Shown here piece after piece: positions 1-5,574 of a DNA stretch of 12,701 nucleotides; within the stretch, counting starts at the first letter, position 1; the number at the start of each line of letters is the position of its first letter. This DNA is from 20-14-all-45-10 sp964435965. Its GTDB lineage: Bacteria > Chloroflexota > Dehalococcoidia > GIF9 > AB-539-J10. Below the pieces are notes generated by a model. It had not been told where the DNA came from. It made no database searches and saw nothing but the letters and a program-made list of their open reading frames with translations. The stretch is taken from NCBI GenBank assembly GCA_964435965.1, contig CAYTBB010000036.1, forward strand, positions 1-12,701, in the 5' to 3' direction. A program made the translations under genes and the position numbers.

Positions 1-86
1 CGGAAATAACTGTAAACTACTGCCCTGAACTGGCAAGTGAATTAAGCAATATATTAGGTAAAGGCATTTTAAGGCTTGAGCCGTGA
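1..86 (+). CDS. C-terminal end of an unidentified protein (5' end outside window)
   Basis: The third forward frame is open from the window edge to a TGA at 84-86 and gives 27 residues ending SNILGKGILRLEP. The composition is protein-like, with an amphipathic stretch ELASELSNIL. It cannot be assigned to a family from this length. It runs in the opposite direction to the next gene (294-1394), so the two converge across the tRNA-like element. It could be a chance open frame. Confidence 0.4.
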   Translation, partial: EITVNYCPELASELSNILGKGILRLEP

Positions 87-166
87 TTCACAAGGTAACG
101 AGCTAAGAGGAAATCACCTTCAGTTTGCTAACGTAGGGGTTATTAAGCCTAAAGTTACCCGACTGA

Positions 167-241
167 GGTGCGGTGGAGCAATAGCAGCTGGCAGGGCCCA
201 TAACCCGAAGGCCGATGGTTCAAATCTAACCCCTGCTACTA
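167..241 (+). pseudogene. Degenerate initiator-tRNA (fMet, CAU)-like sequence
   Basis: The 3' half closely follows bacterial initiator tRNA. There is a GGG/CCC anticodon stem (189-206 region) around a CAT anticodon, then CCGAAGG, a T-loop TTCAAAT, and an end CTACTA where CTACCA would be normal. The full 72-nt cloverleaf spacing can be laid out: acceptor 167-173 with 231-237, discriminator A238. Every stem is damaged. The anticodon stem loses its two outer pairs, the T stem has one mismatch, and the acceptor has one mismatch and three wobbles. The D-loop is 7 nt and lacks the conserved GG. The three G-C pairs and the weak 1-72 pair are initiator hallmarks. It is probably a pseudo-tRNA, but it could be a tRNA-like RNA with another role. 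Confidence 0.55.
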
Positions 242-252
242 CGGAATCGAGA

Positions 253-278
253 AGGCTCAAGTTGGCCTGCCCCTTTTT
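253..278 (+). terminator. Weak rho-independent terminator after the tRNA-like element
   Basis: A short inverted repeat, AGGC at 253-256 and GCCT at 265-268 with an 8-nt loop, is followed five bases later by a run of five T (274-278). It sits 12 bases after the tRNA-like 3' end, where a terminator for that transcript would be expected. A second overlapping inverted repeat, GGCTCA at 254-259 with TGAGCC at 285-290, lies just beyond the stop codon of the convergent gene at 294. The stem is short, so the call is tentative. Confidence 0.3.
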
Positions 279-293
279 CTTATATGAGCCAAT

Positions 294-1394
294 TCAATCA
301 GGTGCGCTTGGAATCCACTGCATCCTTCCCTTACCAGCCGGAACCAGCTGCGTGAGACCTTCCAGCCTTAGCAGCTCTGGTGCTATAGGTCTAGCTGCCA
401 AAGGGTTATGGTATATGGTCAATGTCCTCGTTATTTTCTTTGTCCACTGTTGATGCCAGACTCCTACTGCACTTATTCTGGTACGAATTGAGTGTTGCAC
501 AATGCCAGCTAGATCGTAATGTACAGAAGAGCTTTCCTCCTCGATGTGCGTGCCGCGCCTGAATGTAACCTTGGGAACACTAAACATAGCAGCAGTCATC
601 TGAAATTCATCCAGCCCTAGGGCAGTTTGATCAGCAATTACAACTAGCGTTGGTTGGGTATTTGGCAGTTGTCTAAGAGCATAATCTGTCACCTGTTTTA
701 CACTCTCATATGTCTCAATCTTTTCTGGCCCCGAAAACAGGCTGCATTCTGTAGGCAGATCTTCGTCCCGTATTTTAATAAGCTTCAGTTTGATTCTTAT
801 AATCAATTCGTCGCCTAAATGGTCTTCGAAAATCAACTCCTGTTCCTGATGAAGGCTCGTTATTTGTCCTTTCAAGATATCAACGTTTCTCCTAAGCCAA
901 GCACGGAAGCGATTTGGTACAACATCGCGTGGTAACTCCATGAACTCAAGGAATATTACGAATGGAGAGTGGATTTGGTGCGCAACATCACGCAATTTTT
1001 GCCAATTCATATTCCGCATTTGCACGTCTATGGATTCGAACATAGTCTTGACTTCTACAAATATAGGGTCATGAAGCGGCGGTATTATTTCAAACTCACC
1101 TATGTGCAAATCTCGTCCTGGAGGATTCCAGTTAATGGAACCAACTGGTAATAGAAATTCGGCTATGGCTATCTCATTTATTGCACTTCTAAAATCATCA
1201 TAGCTTCTACCAGTGAGCCTTGTGATCATCTCTTTGTCGAGTATCCCCTGTATTTCGGCAAATTCTAATAGTTGTTCTATAAAACCAAGTAGTTCCCTCT
1301 TTTGTGTATATGAGCGTATGATCATTTTATGTCGCCAGTCAGAAGTTGGCAGAGTTTGTATGTAGTCTCGTGGAAATAGCTTAGCTAATTGCAT
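294..1394 (-). CDS. Hypothetical protein with PD-(D/E)XK-like nuclease signature
   Basis: 366 residues, starting at an ATG (1392-1394) preceded by GGAGAGGG about 10 nt upstream. I do not recognise the family. Residues about 74-116 look like the core of a PD-(D/E)XK nuclease fold. A helix with acidic residues (E74, E79) is followed by GRDLHIG (D95) and then a hydrophobic strand ending VEVKT (E114, K116), the usual D...ExK arrangement. The C-terminal half is mixed alpha/beta (for example TLVVIADQTALGLDEF) with no catalytic motif that I can name. There is no signal peptide or membrane segment. The gene stands alone and converges on the tRNA-like element. A 21-codon leader ORF overlaps its first codons. 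The nuclease fold is inference from motif spacing. It may be a stand-alone accessory or defence protein. Confidence 0.75.
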   Translation of the reverse strand: MQLAKLFPRDYIQTLPTSDWRHKMIIRSYTQKRELLGFIEQLLEFAEIQGILDKEMITRLTGRSYDDFRSAINEIAIAEFLLPVGSINWNPPGRDLHIGEFEIIPPLHDPIFVEVKTMFESIDVQMRNMNWQKLRDVAHQIHSPFVIFLEFMELPRDVVPNRFRAWLRRNVDILKGQITSLHQEQELIFEDHLGDELIIRIKLKLIKIRDEDLPTECSLFSGPEKIETYESVKQVTDYALRQLPNTQPTLVVIADQTALGLDEFQMTAAMFSVPKVTFRRGTHIEEESSSVHYDLAGIVQHSIRTRISAVGVWHQQWTKKITRTLTIYHNPLAARPIAPELLRLEGLTQLVPAGKGRMQWIPSAPD

Positions 1395-1446
1395 TATATG
1401 TTGCCCTCTCCAAAATTAACACAGCTGATATTTGCCTTATTCCCAT
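1381..1446 (-). CDS. Possible 21-residue leader peptide overlapping the next start
   Basis: An ATG at 1444-1446 is preceded by GGGAGGAG, six bases from GGAGG to ATG, which is better than the site of the gene it precedes. It encodes MGIRQISAVLILERATYNAIS and stops with TAA at 1381-1383. It overlaps the first 14 bases of the 294-1394 gene in another frame. The arrangement fits translational coupling or a regulatory leader peptide. No run of rare or regulatory codons is obvious. It may be a chance ORF. Confidence 0.3.
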   Translation of the reverse strand: MGIRQISAVLILERATYNAIS

Positions 1447-1459
1447 TCTACTCCTCCCT

Positions 1460-1487
1460 ATAATACCCACTCAATACCCTGTAGCAA
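1460..1487 (-). promoter_or_regulatory. Possible sigma-70-type promoter
   Basis: On the minus strand TTGCTA (1482-1487) lies 16 bases from TATTAT (1460-1465). The start point would fall near 1453. That would trim the strong Shine-Dalgarno sequence of the leader ORF, so either the start site is a few bases earlier or the promoter is not real. Confidence 0.25.
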
Positions 1488-1524
1488 GTTGTTCTACCAA
1501 CCTCCCCTTCCTTTAGATTCGCGC

Positions 1525-1650
1525 ATGAAGAATCTTACAGTTAATATTGCTATGAATCCCGCAGTTAGTAAGTCCAATTTTCAGTCTGTCCTGACGGCTG
1601 CTCGAAAGTTATCACAGGCGGACCAAGAAAGGTCTATTTCACCACTTTAG
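1525..1650 (+). pseudogene. Small antitoxin-like protein fragment, probably broken
   Basis: An ATG at 1525 opens 41 residues containing SVLTAARKLSQADQER. This resembles the helix-forming N-terminus of small antitoxin-like proteins (pattern LxxxxxLsxxDQERL). The frame then ends with SISPL and a TAG. A +1 shift just after the QER codons would continue through about 20 more residues containing SSKLQEKSR, so one indel may have truncated the gene. There is no Shine-Dalgarno sequence before the ATG. The end runs into the convergent alkyltransferase gene (stop at 1660). Family assignment is weak and a chance ORF remains possible. Confidence 0.25.
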
Positions 1651-1659
1651 CTCCAAGCT

Positions 1660-2205
1660 TCAAGAAAAGTCTCGCATTCCGAAGGCTTTAGCCTCAATTT
1701 CAAGCAAGCGTTGTTTCCAGCCTATGCCACCGCTAAACCCACCAAGATTTCCGTTTCTACAAATCACCCGATGGCAAGGGATTATTACGGGCAAAGGATT
1801 TTTTGCCAAAGCCTGCCCCACAGCCTTGGCTGCTTTAGACATACCCAGTTTATCGGCAACCCAAGCGTAAGTCCTCGTCTCACCATAAGGAATAGATTGA
1901 GTTACCTCCCATACTCTTCTCTGGAAGGGGCTGGCCCAGGATAAATCTAACTTATCAGGGAAACTAATCGGCTCGCCACGCAGGTAATGCTTTATTCTTT
2001 CGGGCAGATCACCAAAATAATTGGTTTTAGCCTCGCTTAAAATTTGACTGTGCCATTTCAAAGCAAATTCGTTAAGGAGATGCAATGTTTGTTCTGGTGA
2101 TGGCTGGGGTAAAACGAGCCTCCTCAACCCATCTTGTGAGCTCAAGCTTCCCATCCACCCCAACGAAGTGTTAAAAATAAGGTAGTTTAGTTCCCCCCCT
2201 CTCAA
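1660..2205 (-). CDS. ogt: Methylated-DNA--protein-cysteine S-methyltransferase
   Basis: Suicide repair protein that transfers the alkyl group from O6-alkylguanine (and O4-alkylthymine) in DNA to its own cysteine. 181 residues. The helix-turn-helix region (about 107-135, YGETRTYAWVADKLG) precedes the active-site motif IPCHRVICRNG with Cys144, then the GGFSGG loop (155-160). The N-terminus (NYLIFNTSLGW) matches the usual Ogt start. The position aligned with the arginine finger of this family (human Arg128, in AARAVGGA) is lysine here (KAAKAVGQA, Lys127). The start is assigned to a TTG because no other start codon exists before the conserved region. No clear Shine-Dalgarno sequence precedes it, so translation may be coupled to hpf, which ends 19 bases upstream. 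Last gene of the four-gene operon. Confidence 0.93.
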   Translation of the reverse strand: MRGGELNYLIFNTSLGWMGSLSSQDGLRRLVLPQPSPEQTLHLLNEFALKWHSQILSEAKTNYFGDLPERIKHYLRGEPISFPDKLDLSWASPFQRRVWEVTQSIPYGETRTYAWVADKLGMSKAAKAVGQALAKNPLPVIIPCHRVICRNGNLGGFSGGIGWKQRLLEIEAKAFGMRDFS

Positions 2206-2224
2206 AGCAACTTTAGTTGTCTCA

Positions 2225-2770
2225 TTATTCTAGCTCAGGCTCAATCAAGCCATAATCGCCGTTTTTGCGGCGGTATAAGAGATTGAGTTTACCAGTTTCA
2301 GCATTGATAAAAAGGAAAAAGTCATGTCCCAGAAGCTCCATTTGATTTATGGCTTCATCTTGAAGCATGGGTTTGATCAAGAAGTGCTTACTTTTTACTA
2401 CTCTTTTCGGCGTTTCAACTTCCTCCATTTCTTCTGTTGCTCCTTGGCGGGCCAGGGAAATGCCTCTGCCTTTGTCATATAGCTTACCTTTGTATCGTTC
2501 AATTCTACTGGTTAGCGCATCCATTACCTTATCTATGGCTGTGCGGATATTCGCAGCTTTTTCCTGAGCTCTGATTAAGGTGCCTTTACTATCAAGGGTA
2601 ACCTGGACGGTAAATCTTTGCTCGGGCAGCTTTGCCTTTTCCTCGGAAATCTCGACCTTGCCTTCAGCAATAGCAGGCAAATAACGGCTTAGTTTGCCAA
2701 TCTTTTTCCTGGCTTGCTCTTGTATTGATTTAGAGGCTTCCACGTTTTTGGTAATGATTTGCAGATTCAT
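2225..2770 (-). CDS. hpf: Ribosome hibernation promoting factor, long form
   Basis: Binds the 30S decoding centre and dimerises 70S ribosomes into inactive 100S particles in slow growth. 181 residues from the ATG at 2768-2770, which has AAAGGGGGG six bases upstream. An ORF start 14 codons earlier would overlap comFC and has no better site. The RaiA/S30AE domain covers about 1-100 (MNLQIITKNVEASKSIQEQ, basic helix KVMDALTSRIERYKGKL). A charged linker follows. The C-terminal dimerisation domain occupies about the last 60 residues (VKSKHFLIKPMLQDEAI to YGLIEPELE). Presence of that domain marks the long form. It lies 11 bases after comFC, an arrangement also found in Firmicutes. Confidence 0.95.
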   Translation of the reverse strand: MNLQIITKNVEASKSIQEQARKKIGKLSRYLPAIAEGKVEISEEKAKLPEQRFTVQVTLDSKGTLIRAQEKAANIRTAIDKVMDALTSRIERYKGKLYDKGRGISLARQGATEEMEEVETPKRVVKSKHFLIKPMLQDEAINQMELLGHDFFLFINAETGKLNLLYRRKNGDYGLIEPELE

Positions 2771-2781
2771 GTTCCCCCCTT

Positions 2782-3480
2782 TTAGATTTCTCTGGCTAAG
2801 GTTAAGCCCCATACTGAAATAGCACCGCTACTTTTGAGAGCTGAAGCGCAGGACTCCAGTGTGGCTCCAGAAGTGCACACATCGTCAATGAGGATAATCT
2901 GTTTATCACTCGCCTTTCCATTCTGACAGGCGAAGGCATTGGCTACGTTCCTTCGCCGCTCCTCTATATTAGATGCTTTTACCTGAGGTTTTGCCTCTTT
3001 AACTCGAATAAGGCAATCTTCAATCACAGGCAAGTTTGTGAGCTTACCCAATTCCCGAGCCAGGAGGCTTGATTGATTATAACCCCGCTCCCTCAGTCGT
3101 CGTGGGTGGAGGGGCACTGGAACGAGAGCTTCGCCAGGCAGGGGGTTTGACTGCAGGTAATCGGCTAATAATTCAGCTAAGCAAAGGGAAAGCGCCTTCA
3201 AATTCTGGTACTTTAGTTGATGGATGGCCTTGCGCATCACTTCATCAAAACGAAATGGAGAACGGATGCCATCAATTTTGCTTTGTAATTGGCGGCAACT
3301 TGGACATAGAATGCCACTAGCTTGAGGTCTGCCACATTTGGGACAGAATGGGAGTAGCAATCTTGGTAGTTTTCTCCTGCAATTAGGGCACAGAAAACTA
3401 CCTACTTTCCCACAGCCGACACAATGACATGGAAAAAAGGAGTCGATCGCTAACTCAGCCAGTCGACTTAATTGAGACAA
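2782..3480 (-). CDS. comFC: ComF family protein (double zinc ribbon plus phosphoribosyltransferase domain)
   Basis: ComFC-type protein of about normal length (232 residues). Family members are linked to DNA uptake and processing of incoming single strands; a direct enzymatic reaction is not established. Cysteines at 18/20/23, 31/34, 46/49 and 59/62 form the N-terminal double zinc ribbon. The type I phosphoribosyltransferase domain follows, with VPVPLHPRRLRERGYNQ (120-136) and the PRPP loop IDDVCTSGAT (198-207). The start is a TTG (3478-3480) with AGTAGGT directly upstream; no ATG is available. It lies 23 bases after the zinc-ribbon gene and 11 before hpf. No comFA or other competence gene is in the window, so natural transformation cannot be inferred. 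Confidence 0.93.
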   Translation of the reverse strand: MSQLSRLAELAIDSFFPCHCVGCGKVGSFLCPNCRRKLPRLLLPFCPKCGRPQASGILCPSCRQLQSKIDGIRSPFRFDEVMRKAIHQLKYQNLKALSLCLAELLADYLQSNPLPGEALVPVPLHPRRLRERGYNQSSLLARELGKLTNLPVIEDCLIRVKEAKPQVKASNIEERRRNVANAFACQNGKASDKQIILIDDVCTSGATLESCASALKSSGAISVWGLTLAREI

Positions 3481-3503
3481 ACCTACTATTGGTACGCCGG
3501 TTT

Positions 3504-3710
3504 TCAGCGTGAGCGAGTTTGAAGCGCTCCACTGAGAATAGGTTCGTTTAGATATACGTCACCCTTCCTGATCTTGATGTTGTAGCTGCAATCAGGATTA
3601 GTGCATACCCATGCCTTGTAACGAACTTCTCCACCCTGACTGAAATCAGAGAGGGGCACTAGGTCTCCCTTACCGCACACCTGACATTTGGGGAACGAAA
3701 TATTTTCCAA
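3504..3710 (-). CDS. Small zinc-ribbon protein
   Basis: A TTG at 3708-3710 is chosen as start because GGAGGT lies six bases before it, an ideal spacing. Starts at an ATG 5 or 19 codons earlier would place that site inside the gene. The product is 68 residues with four cysteines at 9, 12, 36 and 41 (CQVCGKG and CTNPDC), a typical zinc ribbon. A strand-rich middle (GEVRYKAWVC) lies between them. No catalytic motif is seen. It could bind nucleic acid or serve as an adaptor. First gene of the operon with comFC, hpf and ogt. Confidence 0.75.
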   Translation of the reverse strand: MENISFPKCQVCGKGDLVPLSDFSQGGEVRYKAWVCTNPDCSYNIKIRKGDVYLNEPILSGALQTRSR

Positions 3711-3743
3711 GGTTCCACCTCCCATCCATAAATTTTTATTATG

Positions 3744-3776
3744 GCATATACTAAAAGTAATAAGCATATACTAAAA
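3744..3776 (-). repeat. 13-bp direct repeat upstream of the zinc-ribbon/comFC/hpf/ogt operon
   Basis: GCATATACTAAAA occurs twice, at 3744-3756 and 3764-3776, both exact. The period is 20 bases, about two helical turns, so bound proteins would face the same side of the DNA. It lies 34 bases upstream of the operon's first start codon in AT-rich DNA. This is the layout of an operator or activator site. A clear promoter could not be fixed; CATAAT (3738-3743) is a possible -10 without a good -35. Confidence 0.45.
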
Positions 3777-3847
3777 ATAAGTTGTTTGCAAGCGAAATTT
3801 AGGTTTGATCCAAAAAATTTTGTTTTTCAATTGATATTTCTCAGTCT

Positions 3848-4441
3848 CTAGGCCTCTAACTTTGTCATAAATAGGCGGGTATAAATAGCTCCAGCGGGTG
3901 TTAGCTGACTTCTCATAAGGCTAACAGCCTCAACATCAAAAGGATAGCTAATTTCAAAACTGGTAGACATTACTAGTTCGCCAAAACCTTTTCTTTCCTT
4001 AGGTGACGCTCCTTCTCTGATGCGAGCTAAGGTTAGATGCGGCACAAAGGGGCGCTCCTCTTTAGCAAAGCCTAAAGGAGCAAGTGCCGAATCAATGTTT
4101 TGTTGCAAGCTCAATAACTTATCTATCTCTCCTTTGATGCCAACCCAAAGGACACGAGGCTGCCTTAGATTAGGGAATCCCCCCAAACTTGAAATCTCCA
4201 GATGAAAAGCAGAGATCCCTTTGGTAGCTTCCTCTATGGCTTTGGTTATCTCAGCTACTTGCTCAAAAGGGATATTGCCCAAAAACTTTAAAGTTAAGTG
4301 GATGCTTTCAGGATTCACCCATTTGACAAAGGGGTGTTCGGCTTGCTCCAACTCACTTCTTAGCTGTGCCAGCCCGTCTTTAACATTGTGCGGCAATTCG
4401 ATAGCAATAAAAGAGCGGATTTGTTCAGTATTATGTGACAA
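3848..4441 (-). CDS. thpR: RNA 2',3'-cyclic phosphodiesterase (2'-5' RNA ligase family)
   Basis: 2H phosphoesterase that opens 2',3'-cyclic phosphate ends of RNA to 2'-phosphate. Some members show 2'-5' RNA ligase activity in vitro. 197 residues, normal for the family. Both catalytic HxTx motifs are intact: HLTL at 48-51 and HLTL at 135-138. RSFIAIELP at the N-terminus and the GGFPNLRQPRVLWVG segment (87-101) are typical. The start is a TTG (4439-4441) with AAGGGAG seven bases upstream. It lies 21 bases after the amidohydrolase gene and is probably transcribed with it. A second 2H protein of a different subgroup is encoded at 7797-9155. Confidence 0.93.
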   Translation of the reverse strand: MSHNTEQIRSFIAIELPHNVKDGLAQLRSELEQAEHPFVKWVNPESIHLTLKFLGNIPFEQVAEITKAIEEATKGISAFHLEISSLGGFPNLRQPRVLWVGIKGEIDKLLSLQQNIDSALAPLGFAKEERPFVPHLTLARIREGASPKERKGFGELVMSTSFEISYPFDVEAVSLMRSQLTPAGAIYTRLFMTKLEA

Positions 4442-4462
4442 CTTTGCTCCCTTGATATTAAT

Positions 4463-5314
4463 TCATAGCTCCTTCACTATGTTCAGGATTTTTTGTGCAT
4501 TGCCACCCAAAATCTTAGTTCGGTCCTTTTTGGCAAGTTTGAGAGACTGGATTTGAGCCATTATTCGACTTTGGGAAATAAGGGGATAATCACTGCCAAA
4601 GAGTATTTTGTCACTGCCAATAATTTCGCTCACTTGTTGGAAAATCTGAGGTTGGTAAAGGAAAACGGTGGCGGCGGTATCAAAGAAAACATTAGTCAAC
4701 ACTTTAGCCACCTCAGGCATTAAGGCATAGAAGGGCGAACCACCACCCCAATGGGCACAGACCAGCTTCAAATCGGGGAAGCTTACTATAAAAGAGTAGA
4801 GGACGTCGGGAGTAATGCTGCCTTTGCCGATATATTGATGTCCCACAGGCTCGGAGGAATGGGTTAGAAAAATTAAATTGTGTTTCATCGCGGCATCAAC
4901 TAGAGGCTTCATAATCGTTTTATCTGCAAGGTCAAAGCCCTGCACATCAGACCTTATTTCTCCAATTCCTTTAGCTCCGGCTTTGGCACAGCGCTCTAGT
5001 TCAATTATGGCAGCATCCCCGGCCTTAGGTTGAACGCTGCAGAAGCCGATAAGCCTTTTGGGATAGCGTGACATGGAATCTAAGATATAATTGTTAGTTT
5101 CCACACAAAGCTCGTGGCTCACCCAGCCTATGTTAAGAGCAACAGAGAAATCAACCTCGGCTTCATCCATGCTGGCAATCAGTTCTTCAGCAGTTACCAG
5201 TTTGGCTTTTGGCTGAGAATAAAGCAGGGAGAAGCAGGGGTCGCGCTTAATATATTCGTCACGCCTTTCCTTTATCCAGGGAGGGAATATATGGGTATGA
5301 AAATCTATAATCAT
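4463..5314 (-). CDS. Amidohydrolase family 2 metal-dependent hydrolase
   Basis: 283-residue TIM-barrel hydrolase or decarboxylase of the amidohydrolase_2 group (ACMSD-like). Metal and catalytic ligands are visible: HTH (His6, His8), THSS (His152), AHWGGG (His188) and FGSDYP (Asp242). E119 in GIGEI may also contribute. The substrate cannot be deduced; relatives act on aromatic or heterocyclic carboxylates and lactones. The ATG at 5312-5314 encodes MIIDFHTH, so the first metal motif begins at residue 6 and no later start is possible. No Shine-Dalgarno sequence precedes it. The upstream promoter places transcription start at the ATG itself. Followed closely by thpR. Confidence 0.88.
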   Translation of the reverse strand: MIIDFHTHIFPPWIKERRDEYIKRDPCFSLLYSQPKAKLVTAEELIASMDEAEVDFSVALNIGWVSHELCVETNNYILDSMSRYPKRLIGFCSVQPKAGDAAIIELERCAKAGAKGIGEIRSDVQGFDLADKTIMKPLVDAAMKHNLIFLTHSSEPVGHQYIGKGSITPDVLYSFIVSFPDLKLVCAHWGGGSPFYALMPEVAKVLTNVFFDTAATVFLYQPQIFQQVSEIIGSDKILFGSDYPLISQSRIMAQIQSLKLAKKDRTKILGGNAQKILNIVKEL

Positions 5315-5321
5315 TCGAGAT

Positions 5322-5351
5322 ATTATACCCTGATTTGCCTAACGTCCTCAA
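5322..5351 (-). promoter_or_regulatory. Sigma-70 promoter giving a leaderless amidohydrolase-thpR mRNA
   Basis: On the minus strand TTGAGG (5346-5351), an 18-base spacer, and a perfect TATAAT (5322-5327) are present. Seven bases separate TATAAT from the ATG at 5312-5314, so the start point (about 5315) coincides with the start codon. Confidence 0.7.
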
Positions 5352-5375
5352 TGGTGGGGGTTTACCAATCCTGCT

Positions 5376-5479
5376 TGTCATTCTGAGCGCATGAGCCGAA
5401 GCCCTGAATGAAATGAAGGGGAAGAATCTCGCGCCGCTCAGGACAGCGTCTAGAGACTCTTCATTTTGTTCAAGGTGAG
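5376..5479. repeat. Dispersed intergenic hairpin repeat, copy 1
   Basis: Shares three blocks in the same order with copy 2 at 6445-6570: TGTCATTCTGAG (5376-5387), TGAGCCGAAGCCCTGA (5392-5407) and AAGGTGAG (5472-5479). In copy 2 the first two blocks have exchanged order. An imperfect inverted repeat, GAAGAATCTC at 5421-5430 with GAGACTCTTC at 5453-5462 (9 of 10 bases paired), would form a hairpin. It lies between the divergent amidohydrolase and transketolase promoters. Non-coding; exact element ends are not determined. Confidence 0.7.
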
Positions 5480-5529
5480 AGATAAACGGCATCCTCACTA
5501 CAAAATTTAGAAATATTTGTAGATAGCCA

Positions 5530-5559
5530 TAGACATATAGGCTAGTGCTAGTTTACAAT
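5530..5559 (+). promoter_or_regulatory. Sigma-70 promoter of the transketolase genes
   Basis: TAGACA (5530-5535), an 18-base spacer and TACAAT (5554-5559), each one base from consensus. Predicted start point is A5566, nine bases before the ATG at 5575, so there is no room for a ribosome binding site and none is seen. Confidence 0.6.
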
Positions 5560-5574
5560 TTACCCACATAACAG

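Noticed and set aside
84..120. Group II intron domain V-like phrase (GAGCCGTGATTC)
   Set aside because: The matching hairpin strand and the conserved tail of domain V are absent, and no reverse transcriptase is present.
87..241. tmRNA with tRNA-like end
   Set aside because: The tRNA-like part is contiguous and carries an anticodon arm; no tag reading frame or 5' partner strand was found.
76..453. 125-codon plus-strand ORF
   Set aside because: It reads through the tRNA-like element and the 3' end of the 294-1394 gene on the other strand; composition is not protein-like and there is no ribosome binding site.
3805..3847. AT-rich stretch with T runs after thpR, as a terminator
   Set aside because: No GC-containing stem precedes the T run on either strand.
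5259..5498. 79-codon minus-strand ORF upstream of the amidohydrolase
   Set aside because: It is a translation of the dispersed repeat and the promoter region and overlaps the real gene.
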